Source: a virus. Taken from it: a stretch of 32,343 bases of DNA. Of this stretch, positions 1 to 8,767 are shown piece after piece (position 1 is the first letter of the stretch; every line of letters begins with the position of its first letter). The translations under genes were made by a program, and so were the position numbers. The notes beneath the pieces were generated by a model. It worked only from the letters and a program-made list of their open reading frames with translations, did no database searches and had not been told where the DNA came from. The stretch is from positions 1-32,343 of IMG/VR virus record IMGVR_UViG_3300022539_000485; one strand, 5' to 3'.

Positions 1-34
1 CTAGAAAGCGAAAGCGATCCTGGTTTTGTTTCAT
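1..34 (-). CDS. Start of an unidentified gene, cut by the window edge
   Basis: An ATG lies 4 nt after the stop of the upstream 369-residue gene and opens a frame (MKQNQDRFRFL) that runs off the window. The tight spacing fits the operon, but no clear Shine-Dalgarno sequence is visible. With only 11 codons no function can be given. Confidence 0.35.
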   Translation of the reverse strand, partial: MKQNQDRFRFL

Positions 35-38
35 AAGA

Positions 39-1148
39 TTAACACACAGTATTTCTTAATACCATAGTTAAATAATAGGCAAGATATAAGTTGATAAGAA
101 ATTGAGTTTGTGATGTGAGTTTTTCATATTTTTGTTTATAACCTATTTCATCTAAAATATTCATAAGTAAGATATTCACTTGTTGTTTAAAATAGATTTT
201 CATTTTCGTTCTTTTTATAGACATTAGTTGTCTAACATAATTTTCGTATTTCTTTCCACATAGTGACTGTACGTCTTTTAAATCTTTTATAAATAATTTA
301 TATATAATTCTTAGATTATCTGAATGTTTTATATTATTTAATTTAGATACTATCTGTGTTGCAAGAGATGAATTAATTTTTGCAAGACTACGAGCTGCTT
401 CTTGTGCTCGATTATCTGTAAATCTATATACGGTTATTTTTTTGGTTATCTCATCAGCTAGTTTACTTCCTTTTTCAGCTGCTTTAATTTGATATATATT
501 TTCTTCTTCTGATGGTTCTTTTTCACTTTTTATTCCAGCCCCTTCTTCTGCTGCTTTATAATATGTCTGTGCAAAACTCTTCATACTTTGAGAAACTCTA
601 GTTCTACTATCTTGCATAAATCTTGAGATTGCATCTAGATCTCCACTTCGTAAACCTCTTGACCAACGCCTAACCATTTCTTTTGCAATATACATGAGTG
701 CATTAGAGATTGTTTTCTCTCTTGCAAATAGGTGGGTTTTTGTTAAGACTTCTAATGCATATTTGAATGTTTCGTCATTACAATATTTAAATGTTTTATG
801 CATTAAGCTATCATAATGTCTAATAATATAGAACATCATCATATATGTATATGTCTTCTTGTCTCTCTTTTTTAGAAAATACTGTAGTAGGAATACATAA
901 AAATTTGCAAGCGCATTACTTTGAGTCCCAAATTTAGCTTCCTTTCTTCCTTTCCAACGTCTTTTTGCAAATTCTTTTATATCTTTTTCTGTTAGACCTG
1001 TCATCTTTAAAAAGTCATAATAGTGCTTTTTAAGTTCGGGATAATGACACGGTTCAGATAAAGATCCCAAATTCTTAGCTACAACTTTTACTATATAACT
1101 TTTTAGTCTAGCATCATTGACCTTTGCTTTTGCAAGTAACTGATTCAT
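39..1148 (-). CDS. Uncharacterised 369-residue basic protein at the end of the baseplate cluster
   Basis: I do not recognise this family. It is rich in Lys/Arg and aromatic residues and predicted largely helical. A Glu/Lys-rich linker sits near residues 208-220 (SEKEPSEEEN), followed by a second helical domain with several hydrophobic stretches near the C-terminus. There is no obvious signal peptide. It starts 3 nt after the stop of the baseplate J-like gene, with only a weak GGTGG upstream, so translation is probably coupled. Position suggests a virion or tail-assembly role, but that is inference from context only. Confidence 0.7.
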   Translation of the reverse strand: MNQLLAKAKVNDARLKSYIVKVVAKNLGSLSEPCHYPELKKHYYDFLKMTGLTEKDIKEFAKRRWKGRKEAKFGTQSNALANFYVFLLQYFLKKRDKKTYTYMMMFYIIRHYDSLMHKTFKYCNDETFKYALEVLTKTHLFAREKTISNALMYIAKEMVRRWSRGLRSGDLDAISRFMQDSRTRVSQSMKSFAQTYYKAAEEGAGIKSEKEPSEEENIYQIKAAEKGSKLADEITKKITVYRFTDNRAQEAARSLAKINSSLATQIVSKLNNIKHSDNLRIIYKLFIKDLKDVQSLCGKKYENYVRQLMSIKRTKMKIYFKQQVNILLMNILDEIGYKQKYEKLTSQTQFLINLYLAYYLTMVLRNTVC

Positions 1149-1151
1149 ATA

Positions 1152-3635
1152 TTATACCACCCTAACCGTAATACTATTTTCATCAAAATAGACGTATTCA
1201 GGACCATATGCTAACAACTGATCCTCAGTTAACTCTTTTAGTTGAAAGTTAAAGAATATACTTGTCTCCGGTTTTCTTAAACGACAATGACTTACACCAT
1301 CAACCGCTTGAACTACATCAATAATTTCCGACCTATATATTTCAGCCGCAGTACCAAATCTAGCATTAAATGCAGATATTATAGCCGTTCTAACAGTATC
1401 TTGTAACGATGTTAAAGTACCACTAAATGTTATATCTCTAAATACTTCAATTTCAATTTCAAGAGGAATTTCATAAAGAGGAAGAGGAATCCAACCACCT
1501 TCTGAATAAATATAATCGGCTGCTTTGTTTATAACATAAACAATTGAATCAGCAATAGGTTTTTCATAAAAGAATATTAACGCTGTTGCATCCGTACATT
1601 TAATAATATTATCTTGATGGATATCATTTCTACTCGTAGGTGCAAGAATGTATCTATCTCCAACATTACATGATATTGGTTCAACCAGTAAAATATCAAT
1701 AACCTCTGAGATCGTAGGTTGATTAAGTAACATTGTATTCAACACACCGAATGTATTAGTAAATTTTATATTTGAAAAGTCAGTCAACATTCTACGATCA
1801 GATAAATCTGCAGTACTAATTAATTCTTGAAGAACTTGAAGTTCAAATGCTTTTTGATCAATGCCATCATAGTAACCTTTTTCTATAACAGGAACATCAT
1901 AAACAATAATAGCAGTCGAATCATCAACAACATTTGATCTCATAAAGGTGCTTAAGTCAGCTCTGAATGTAACCTCATTAGAATATAACACAACTTCAGC
2001 ATTACTTGGATCCCTTATCGTAAACTCATATGTTTGTTCACCCTCTGGAATATCAGTATAGGGATCAAATGTATAAATAAAATGACCAGCTGTTGAGTCA
2101 TTAGTCATAGTTCTAACTGATCCACTTGATTTAATGAGCATTACACACGATGTTAAATCAGAATTAGATTCTGTAGATTTATAGTGTAATTTAAATATAC
2201 CTTTAGCACCCGTTCTTTTAACTTCTAATAAGTCAGCATAAATGTCATATGTTGATACATAACTTGTTTCTAAAGCTGGCAAAACTTCAACTTCTAAAAC
2301 AATATATTCATACTCACCTACTGTATTTGTAAGATCAATATCTATTTCAAAAATATTATAATAATCATAATTTCCAATTGTTATGGTATCATTTCTATAT
2401 AATCTTGTAGTCCCCACCGGTACAGTAAATGCGGCATTTCTTGTCGGAACTAAATTTGTAATTTCAGTTGAACCTGATCCAAATAATAAAGCACTAAATA
2501 GCTCAATCTCATTGACCTGCAAATCTGATCGTTTTAAAACAGGCAGCGCATTTTGAGCAAATGGAACATCAGGCTCAACTACACTAATATCTTCATAATC
2601 ACCTTCTGTGACTAAACGTTCTAATGCCCTAATTGCTGAAATTGAATTTCTTCTCACTTCTTCTAGAGATTCTTCATCTACTCCACCATATGCAGAGGAA
2701 GAGTTAACTACTTCATAATCAACAATTTGGGTAGTTCCAGCTAAAGTTGTCAAGTAAATTCTTTGTCCTTCCCTAATTGAACCAGCAATAACATTACCAT
2801 CAACTCCTTCTGTTGTTGATGTTGTTGCAAAGACAGTAGATCCTCCAGTTGGTTGTATACCAATTAATCCATTACCAAAAGTTAGTCTTCTTCCTGTATC
2901 AGTTCTTCTTGATACATAACCCTTATCTGTTGAAGTCATCAGAAAGAGACTATCAAATTCAGTCCAAGTTGTTGTTCCAGAACTTCCGGGTTCTTGAATT
3001 TTAACTACTAAACTAGAAACCTCACCATCAATTGGGACATCTAAAGTTATAAACTGATATTGTTGTACGTCAGTATCAATTTGAAACTCTTGTTCTACAA
3101 CTTTAATTTGTTTTAATGGTAAAACAAAACTAAAGTCCGTAGTTGTTAAATCAACAGGAAGGTTGAATCTTTTATTATCTTCATTAACTTGGATTGTTAC
3201 ATTTGCATTGTTTGTTACTTCTATATTTGTTTCATAGTAAGTTATAAATTCAATATCTCCATCAGCAGTAAATTTAAATTCCTCAGGAATTGAAAATTGA
3301 GTAATTGCGTCATCAAAACCAAATGGAATCGTTATTAATACGTTTACAGTTGATGCGGTAGCTTCTTGAGTATTATAACCTAAAAATGAAGACAGGTTTA
3401 ATATTGACTCGGGTAGTTGTGCTTTCGTTAAGAAAAACTCACGATATGTTGATAATTGATAAAATAAAAGATTGCTAGTTAATGTAGAGATAGTATCAAT
3501 TAAGAAAGTAAGGAATGATGACTTCGTTAAATCTACATTTTCTAACTCAAGATAATTTTTCACTTCGTTACTAATTAGTTCACGAATCGCATCTCTAGAT
3601 AAATATATTTGTTCCGATAGTAATGTATCAGCCAT
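1152..3635 (-). CDS. Baseplate J / T4 gp6-like baseplate wedge protein
   Basis: This 827-residue protein has the signatures of the baseplate J family, which forms the wedge ring around the tail hub. An N-terminal helical part contains the STYREFFLTKAQ segment. Near residues 250-285 is a TFGNGLIGIQPTGG stretch followed by TTEGVDGNV. Next comes the family's typical stretch SAYGGVDEESLEEVRR, followed by ERLVTEGDYEDI. It is longer than P2 gpJ and closer in size to T4 gp6 (about 660 residues), with extra beta-rich domains in the middle. The start has a good AGGAG upstream. It follows the gp25-like gene by two genes, as in many contractile tails. Confidence 0.9.
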   Translation of the reverse strand: MADTLLSEQIYLSRDAIRELISNEVKNYLELENVDLTKSSFLTFLIDTISTLTSNLLFYQLSTYREFFLTKAQLPESILNLSSFLGYNTQEATASTVNVLITIPFGFDDAITQFSIPEEFKFTADGDIEFITYYETNIEVTNNANVTIQVNEDNKRFNLPVDLTTTDFSFVLPLKQIKVVEQEFQIDTDVQQYQFITLDVPIDGEVSSLVVKIQEPGSSGTTTWTEFDSLFLMTSTDKGYVSRRTDTGRRLTFGNGLIGIQPTGGSTVFATTSTTEGVDGNVIAGSIREGQRIYLTTLAGTTQIVDYEVVNSSSAYGGVDEESLEEVRRNSISAIRALERLVTEGDYEDISVVEPDVPFAQNALPVLKRSDLQVNEIELFSALLFGSGSTEITNLVPTRNAAFTVPVGTTRLYRNDTITIGNYDYYNIFEIDIDLTNTVGEYEYIVLEVEVLPALETSYVSTYDIYADLLEVKRTGAKGIFKLHYKSTESNSDLTSCVMLIKSSGSVRTMTNDSTAGHFIYTFDPYTDIPEGEQTYEFTIRDPSNAEVVLYSNEVTFRADLSTFMRSNVVDDSTAIIVYDVPVIEKGYYDGIDQKAFELQVLQELISTADLSDRRMLTDFSNIKFTNTFGVLNTMLLNQPTISEVIDILLVEPISCNVGDRYILAPTSRNDIHQDNIIKCTDATALIFFYEKPIADSIVYVINKAADYIYSEGGWIPLPLYEIPLEIEIEVFRDITFSGTLTSLQDTVRTAIISAFNARFGTAAEIYRSEIIDVVQAVDGVSHCRLRKPETSIFFNFQLKELTEDQLLAYGPEYVYFDENSITVRVV

Positions 3636-3654
3636 TCTTTATCTCCTAACTTGT

Positions 3655-4320
3655 TTAAGTTCTGGGTGTAAAATAAAACCCAACTCTATTATCAAATAAT
3701 GTATCCTTTAAAACAGGTCTTAAAAGTGAATCTTTATATAGAAGTCTAGATATAAACTGGGAGTTTGAAAGCGTATGTATTTTTTTATCATACTCAACAA
3801 AAGAATATATATTAACAACTTGTGCATCCACAGCCGATAAAGTCTCACTTTGAAATACTTGACATTTTAACTTCCAATATCTTCTATCAGTATTTGGATG
3901 AATTTCTACTCCAGTAATTGTATAAAGAGGATATGTATCAGCTGTAGGTTTTAAAAAGGCCTGTTCAAATTTTATAATGTCATGCGGATATGGTTTAAAA
4001 CCATATGTACTTGGTATAACAATATTTGTTTCAGTATTTTTATTATATCCAATATCTTCAGCATCAAATGCAGTTGTTACTTCTTCTGGATAGTAAACAG
4101 GAAGGAGTAGAATCTTATTCCTTTTTATACCTGTCAGATCTCCAGTTTGTTCATATGACCCGCCGAAAATATCTTCGTCTTCCCATATTGTCTCATCTAT
4201 ATTTAAGTTATAGTATGTAACTAAAAATCTAACTACATGATTACTATAGTATTCGTATAGTAGATTTTGATATTCATGTACGTAAGCATATAACCTTTCA
4301 TAGTTTTGAATATTTGACAT
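3655..4320 (-). CDS. Putative baseplate-associated virion protein (221 aa)
   Basis: No family is recognised with certainty. The protein is Tyr-rich, with an N-terminal helical segment and then a beta-rich part containing PYPHDIIKFE and YTITGVEIHPNTDRRYWK. Such segments are common in small myophage neck or baseplate adaptors. Its ATG shares one base with the stop of the upstream Cys-rich gene (TAATG), indicating translational coupling. It lies between gp25-like and baseplate J-like genes, so a wedge or adaptor role is likely, by position only. Confidence 0.65.
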   Translation of the reverse strand: MSNIQNYERLYAYVHEYQNLLYEYYSNHVVRFLVTYYNLNIDETIWEDEDIFGGSYEQTGDLTGIKRNKILLLPVYYPEEVTTAFDAEDIGYNKNTETNIVIPSTYGFKPYPHDIIKFEQAFLKPTADTYPLYTITGVEIHPNTDRRYWKLKCQVFQSETLSAVDAQVVNIYSFVEYDKKIHTLSNSQFISRLLYKDSLLRPVLKDTLFDNRVGFYFTPRT

Positions 4321-5507
4321 TATATTTTACCTTCTCTTTTTTTTGCTCGAGCTAACTCTCCTCGCAAAGTTGATTCAAAATTAATTTTCCTTTCAACCTC
4401 TCTTTGTTTCCAATCCTCAAGTAATGAATAAATTTTCTTTTTACATTTGACAGGTTTATTAGCTTTATCACATTTTGATAATTGCGTCTTTAACATCTGT
4501 ACAGCATATTTTGCTGATAGATAACTGCATTGTTGAGTACATAATTTTCTAGAAAACTTTCTTTGCTTTACACATTTTTTCATACATGTAAAACTATATT
4601 TCTTTATGATATAATTAACAACATCATTAAAGAAAGGGATAGGTATTACCCAAAGACCAAGATATAATGCTTGTCTTGCCCATTTCTCTTTTTTAGGATC
4701 TATGGTTGGAGGTTTAACAGCTATTTCTTCTTCTTTAATCGAACTAACTGCTTGATAAATTTGGACATGTTGTCTAAACGGGATGTTCTGCCTAAATTGT
4801 TTATTTTCTATTACAATATTTAATAGTTTAGATTTTGGAAGTTGATAATTTGCAGCAATAGTTCTTGCTTTCTTAGCTAGTTCTTTTTGTTTTTGTTTTC
4901 TAGTTTTTTCTTCTCTTCCTAACATGGCTTGATTTAATTTAACCATTTGTTGCTGTAATCTTTTTGACCATTTAATATATTCTTTTTTTAATTTTTTCTC
5001 GCATTTACTTGGATTTCTAAATTGACTACATTTTGAAATTTCTGCCCTAAGATCATTTACAATTTTACGAACTGCGTTAACCTGGCACTCATACCGACAA
5101 ATTTTCCTTTCAGTTGACATTGGAAACTTTTTCCAACAACTTCTTGAGCATGTATCAGTAAGTTTTCTAAACATATATAGCACAAACATACCAAGAGGAG
5201 GTCCAGTTAATATAGCTCCAGCTGTAGCAGCTATACCTACAGCACCAGCGACTCCAACAGCTAGACCTGCAATTGCAGCAAAACCATATTTTAGAAATTT
5301 TCTAAATTTACCCTCAAACTCTTTAATATCTTCTGTAATAGTCAGTCCTATAACATCTTCATATGATAACTTAGAAATGAACTTGCATAAATCAACATGT
5401 TCTTTAAACGTAAGTTTATTTTTTAGTAACTGACTATCGAAGGCAATATCAAGCAAATATTTTCTTCCGACGTCTTTTAAAATATTTCTATCTTCTTGAG
5501 TAATCAT
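4320..5507 (-). CDS. Double-module membrane protein with repeated twin CX3C cysteine motifs
   Basis: This 395-residue protein is an internal duplication. Each half has a short helical region, a hydrophobic segment (about 74-112 and 279-301) and a six-cysteine motif. Half one has C120, C124, C137, C141, C160 and C169. Half two has C308, C312, C323, C327, C346 and C355. Spacing is C-x3-C-x12(or 10)-C-x3-C-x18-C-x8-C, with a shared core ISKC or LSKC followed by N-x-x-K-C. The twin CX3C pattern recalls disulfide-stapled helical hairpins of the small Tim/CHCH type, though homology is not claimed. Two shorter paralogues lie at 6982-7497 and 7511-7984. Its function is unknown; a membrane-inserted or tail-borne structural role is inferred from the gene neighbourhood. 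Confidence 0.8.
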   Translation of the reverse strand: MITQEDRNILKDVGRKYLLDIAFDSQLLKNKLTFKEHVDLCKFISKLSYEDVIGLTITEDIKEFEGKFRKFLKYGFAAIAGLAVGVAGAVGIAATAGAILTGPPLGMFVLYMFRKLTDTCSRSCWKKFPMSTERKICRYECQVNAVRKIVNDLRAEISKCSQFRNPSKCEKKLKKEYIKWSKRLQQQMVKLNQAMLGREEKTRKQKQKELAKKARTIAANYQLPKSKLLNIVIENKQFRQNIPFRQHVQIYQAVSSIKEEEIAVKPPTIDPKKEKWARQALYLGLWVIPIPFFNDVVNYIIKKYSFTCMKKCVKQRKFSRKLCTQQCSYLSAKYAVQMLKTQLSKCDKANKPVKCKKKIYSLLEDWKQREVERKINFESTLRGELARAKKREGKI

Positions 5508-5518
5508 ATATTAACCTC

Positions 5519-5962
5519 TTATTGTGTATCCGCTACTTCAAAGAATTTAAAATATGTAGCTTCGTCAATAACAACTTGTAATTGACCAGTATCTCCTTTG
5601 TAACTAACATCAACTGCAACAGAAAACCCCTTTAAGTTTTTGAAAAACGTAACATCCACATTTTTGATACTTGCACGATCATCATACCTCAATAAAGTAC
5701 TTGTAACTTCTTCTACAACTTTATTAACGGTAATTTGGTCAGCAGGTTCAAATACCATTTTATATAAATTACTACCATATTCAGGATCCCACTGATAAGT
5801 TCTTCTTGGAGTAATTAATATATTATTCCAAGAACTAACAATAACTTCTATGTCTTTAATTCTATTAAAATCCCCTACGGCTGCAACTTTTGAGGTATAA
5901 TCAGCTAATTTAGAATTTGAACCAGCAACTGACTCATTAAATCTATCTAATATATTAGCCAT
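5519..5962 (-). CDS. gp25-like baseplate wedge protein
   Basis: This 147-residue protein matches the gp25/GPW family, a wedge component of contractile-tail baseplates. The characteristic stretch is NILITPRRTYQWDPEYGSN near residues 48-66, followed by LYKMVFEP. A beta-alpha-beta core then ends in SVAVDVSYKGDTGQLQVVID. Length is typical for the family. The ATG overlaps the 3' end of the upstream small gene by 8 nt. The family is one of the most conserved markers of contractile injection machines, so identification is firm. Confidence 0.93.
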   Translation of the reverse strand: MANILDRFNESVAGSNSKLADYTSKVAAVGDFNRIKDIEVIVSSWNNILITPRRTYQWDPEYGSNLYKMVFEPADQITVNKVVEEVTSTLLRYDDRASIKNVDVTFFKNLKGFSVAVDVSYKGDTGQLQVVIDEATYFKFFEVADTQ

Positions 5963-6191
5963 ACTTTTTAGTTTCCTCTTCTAATCTCTTTTGCTTTTCT
6001 TCTTCTAATTGCGTTTTCCACTTGAGATAATCTTGAAATCTTTTGACTGGCATGAGTGTAACATCAGTATATGATTGGTTACTCATTTCCATACATGAAT
6101 AAATATTCTCAGCAAGCCCTTTTTTAAAGCTAAAAATTTCATTATGCTGAGAACAATGCACGAAAAAAACTTTCCACCAAATCAATATCAT
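5955..6191 (-). CDS. Small gene overlapping the gp26-like gene; possible second tail-assembly chaperone product
   Basis: I place the start at the ATG at 6191, because AGGA sits 5 nt upstream. A GTG at 6209 in the same frame is an alternative. The 78-residue product has a Trp/Phe-rich N-terminus, then YTDVTLMPVKRFQDYLKWK and a Glu/Lys-rich tail. That layout is common in downstream products of overlapping tail-assembly chaperone genes. It overlaps the gp26-like gene by 50 nt in another frame, around a run of seven T on the coding strand. Whether it is initiated independently, fused by +1/-2 frameshifting, or both cannot be decided here. Confidence 0.75.
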   Translation of the reverse strand: MILIWWKVFFVHCSQHNEIFSFKKGLAENIYSCMEMSNQSYTDVTLMPVKRFQDYLKWKTQLEEEKQKRLEEETKKYG

Positions 6192-6933
6192 ATTCGTCCT
6201 GGTTACCACAACTATTGCAATTACTTTGCATTCTCAAATTAATACCATAATTTCCAAATGCTTTTTCATAAGCGCTATATATGGCTCGTTTATCTCTAGC
6301 AGGTAATGAAAGATAAGCATCAATAATATCAATTCTTTCAGAATATACAACTGCTTCTTTTTGATCTGGAATATCTTGCTCAAATTTATCAATAATAAGA
6401 GTTTCTGTTATCAACTCAATTGTACTTCCAGGTCTATTTCCTAATTGTGTTATTCCAGAAATCTCATCAAATAAAGTTGGCTGTTTTACCGTTACAAAAA
6501 CACCCTTTGAAATAGGAAGTTCAACCTTCTGTCTGTCTGATATAACTGTCTCCCCTGGATACGCATTAAAGTTGAATGTACTAGATGCTTGTACAGTTAC
6601 AGCATATTCGTTAGCACAAGTTGTGCATCTTACCTGATAATTTCTAATTTCCTCATATGTAACATGATAAAGACCATATAGTAAAGCATCTCTATCTTTC
6701 AGTGTTACAGCACGAAGAAAAGAATCTAAATCCTCAATATCTTCCGGCATGGAAGCTAAAGAGGTAAAAATACAACTATTTAAATGTTCCGCAATTTTTG
6801 TTGGAGTAACTAAACTTCCTTTTAACTTCTCTTCCTCTTGTACGTTTAGAGATCTTAAAGTAAACGATTGTTTAGTTTGCGGTGTTATTACTTCATACTC
6901 CGGATATTGTACTGCAAATCCTTTGAATGTCAT
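6142..6933 (-). CDS. T4 gp26-family (T4_baseplate) protein / likely tail assembly chaperone position
   Basis: The start is set at the ATG at 6933, preceded by AAAGGAGAT with 7 nt spacing. An in-frame GTG 21 nt further upstream overlaps that Shine-Dalgarno and is rejected. The 263-residue product resembles T4 baseplate hub protein gp26, with YGLYHVTYEEIRNYQVRC in the first half. It also has two zinc-ribbon-like CxxC pairs, RCTTCANEY and NCNSCGNQDEYD near the C-terminus. It follows the tube gene and two Cys-rich genes, where tail assembly chaperones usually sit, and overlaps a small downstream gene, a typical chaperone arrangement. Confidence 0.78.
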   Translation of the reverse strand: MTFKGFAVQYPEYEVITPQTKQSFTLRSLNVQEEEKLKGSLVTPTKIAEHLNSCIFTSLASMPEDIEDLDSFLRAVTLKDRDALLYGLYHVTYEEIRNYQVRCTTCANEYAVTVQASSTFNFNAYPGETVISDRQKVELPISKGVFVTVKQPTLFDEISGITQLGNRPGSTIELITETLIIDKFEQDIPDQKEAVVYSERIDIIDAYLSLPARDKRAIYSAYEKAFGNYGINLRMQSNCNSCGNQDEYDIDLVESFFRALFSA

Positions 6934-6981
6934 TTTATATCTCCTTTCATTCACTTCTATGATTTAATTATAACTAGTTCA

Positions 6982-7497
6982 TTAATATTTAGCTTTTTTA
7001 CCCATCTTAGCAATCTTTGCTCGTATTCTTTCAACACGCTTGTTTAATGAAGTTTTACATTTTTCTGGATTTTTAGTTTGTGAGCATTTTCCAATTTGAC
7101 TTTTATAAACACCAATTTCTTCTTTAAAACCTCTTAGTTGTGCATTTTGAAAACAAATCATTTTTGCTTGACCTGATTTTGTTGCACAACCTTGTTGATG
7201 TCTAAGAATTGCGGCTCTCCTTTTTTTAGCACCTAGAACAGATGCCATAGTAAGAATAGCTGCTACACCAATGATCCCAATTTCACTAAAAGATTCAAAT
7301 CTATCATCAATAATCTGACGAGTATGCTCATCAAGTTTACTCACAGGAACAAGTTCTCCATCCATTGCTAAAACCTTTAATTGATGTTCATTAGCTTGTT
7401 CAATAAAATTTACAAGTTGAAGTTTGGCTTGTTTTGTTAACTTGTCATTCTCTGAAAACATATACATAAGACCTAACTTCATTTTATTAATATCCAT
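6982..7497 (-). CDS. Cys-motif membrane protein, paralogue 2
   Basis: This 171-residue protein has an N-terminal helical domain (LTKQAKLQLVNFIEQ, then QLKVLAMDGELV), a hydrophobic segment at about 72-90, and a C-terminal cysteine motif. C104, C115, C138 and C147 are spaced x10, x22, x8, and the last two fall in IGKCSQTKNPEKC. It is clearly paralogous to the adjacent 157-residue protein and to each half of the 395-residue protein. Relative to those halves it lacks the two outer cysteines of the twin CX3C motif. The start has GGAGG upstream. Function unknown. Confidence 0.8.
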   Translation of the reverse strand: MDINKMKLGLMYMFSENDKLTKQAKLQLVNFIEQANEHQLKVLAMDGELVPVSKLDEHTRQIIDDRFESFSEIGIIGVAAILTMASVLGAKKRRAAILRHQQGCATKSGQAKMICFQNAQLRGFKEEIGVYKSQIGKCSQTKNPEKCKTSLNKRVERIRAKIAKMGKKAKY

Positions 7498-7510
7498 CTT
7501 TAACTACCTC

Positions 7511-7984
7511 CTAGATAACCCTATCTTTTCGAATCTGTTTTTCAATTCTTCCTATATATTTAGTAAAATTATCACGACACTTTTTTACATCATTTGTTTG
7601 ACTGCATTTACCTATTTCTCTCTTTAGAGCTGCTACCTTTGCATAATTAGCTTTAAATCTAAAATCTCGTATACATTTCTTTTTATCTTCACGATCTTTG
7701 CCAGCACATGTTTTAGCAGCGGCACTAAGAAATCTAGCATGCGCTGCTTTTCCAGCTGCAATAGCCGCACCAATTATAATCGCCACAGCTAAAGGTCCGA
7801 CTTCTAATATGATCTCACTTTCAGATATTTTTCGTATTCTACCTTCAGTAATGAGTACCTTTAACTGAGATTCAGATGCTTCATTCTCAATAAAACGAAG
7901 CATCTGAATTTTAGCATATTTTGAAAGGTTAGACTCATAAATGATATATGCAGCAATAACTTTAAGATAAGATTTTGATAACAT
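7511..7984 (-). CDS. Cys-motif membrane protein, paralogue 1
   Basis: The 157-residue product mirrors its neighbour. It has an N-terminal helical domain (LSKYAKIQMLRFIENEAS then QLKVLITEGRI), a glycine/alanine-rich hydrophobic segment at about 60-80, and cysteines C93, C104, C127 and C136. The spacing x10, x22, x8 is identical to that of the 171-residue protein. The core EIGKCSQTNDVKKC is shared. The two genes are a tandem duplication placed directly after the tail tube gene. A GAGG lies upstream of the ATG. Function unknown; the location suggests a tail-associated or virion membrane-interacting protein. Confidence 0.8.
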   Translation of the reverse strand: MLSKSYLKVIAAYIIYESNLSKYAKIQMLRFIENEASESQLKVLITEGRIRKISESEIILEVGPLAVAIIIGAAIAAGKAAHARFLSAAAKTCAGKDREDKKKCIRDFRFKANYAKVAALKREIGKCSQTNDVKKCRDNFTKYIGRIEKQIRKDRVI

Positions 7985-7999
7985 TTTATTACCTCAATA

Positions 8000-8746
8000 T
8001 TACGATGGACCTTGTCCTCCAGAGGCTTGTCTCGGACCATATCCTGTAATAGTATCTTTAACTTTAGCAAATGCAGCGGCATATGTATTACACTTCTCAT
8101 AAACCCAAGGTTCGTGCCATGCATAATCAACATTGAACTCGATCTCAAGATCTAGCCGACCGACTGTTTCAACATCACTTGTGTACAAGTCTTGTGGATC
8201 TTTACCTGGAAATACGCCATCATATGCTGCATAATATTCAACTGTTCTAGCATCAGGAGCTGTAGTCCAATAATACATAAGACCAGCATAAGTTTTCTTT
8301 GTATAACCTTCGCCTTCTTCTCCATCTATTAAATCAGTAGTACCTGTTCTATAGTCTCTAATTAACTTCACCCAAGAGTGCATAATATCAAGTAGAGGTG
8401 TTCTATTAAATTCCAAGAATTTTACAGATACAGTATTTCCATAATCGATGTTTCCCGGCACAGCCCATTTAACGCCACCAAGACCAGTGTACTCAATTTT
8501 ATTTAACGTTCCACCTGGAGGTGTGACCGATAGACAAGATGCTGCAAGTATTGATTGCATTTCACCAATTGATGATAAACCGCTTATTCCATCAGTAACG
8601 TAAGTTGCTAATGCAGGGGGTAATTTATCAAACCAGATAAAATGATAACCTGTTGAATAAGGATCTGCCACTCCAGCAGATGTCCCACCAAATTTTCTCG
8701 TTAAAATATTTTGACCAAGTTCAGCAAACGAGTATTTCATTGTCAT
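8000..8746 (-). CDS. Tail tube protein (T4 gp19-like)
   Basis: This 248-residue beta-rich protein has features of myophage tail tubes. A stretch near 105-125 reads VSVKFLEFNRTPLLDIMHSW. It is followed by YAGLMYYWTTAPD, a GVFPGKDP segment, and DLEIEFNVDYAWHEPWV near the C-terminus. Tube subunits polymerise inside the sheath around the tape measure. The sheath gene lies upstream, separated by the HAD gene and a plus-strand island. The first ATG has AGGAGG 9 nt upstream; a second ATG two codons later is possible. The C-terminal tail is Gly/Ser/Pro rich. Confidence 0.82.
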   Translation of the reverse strand: MTMKYSFAELGQNILTRKFGGTSAGVADPYSTGYHFIWFDKLPPALATYVTDGISGLSSIGEMQSILAASCLSVTPPGGTLNKIEYTGLGGVKWAVPGNIDYGNTVSVKFLEFNRTPLLDIMHSWVKLIRDYRTGTTDLIDGEEGEGYTKKTYAGLMYYWTTAPDARTVEYYAAYDGVFPGKDPQDLYTSDVETVGRLDLEIEFNVDYAWHEPWVYEKCNTYAAAFAKVKDTITGYGPRQASGGQGPS

Positions 8747-8767
8747 TGTTTTTGTCCTCCTAGTTGC

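Noticed and set aside
4026-4220. Plus-strand 64-residue frame inside the 221-residue virion gene
   Set aside because: It lies antisense in a gene with clear protein-like composition, with no Shine-Dalgarno, and is Leu/Tyr-rich as expected for a shadow frame.
6933-6954. GTG start of the gp26-like gene at 6954
   Set aside because: The GTG would put the strong AAAGGAGAT inside the coding region; the ATG at 6933 is correctly spaced from it.
7861-8148. 95-residue minus frame overlapping the tube gene and the first Cys-motif gene
   Set aside because: It overlaps two well-supported genes in another frame and has no supporting start signal.
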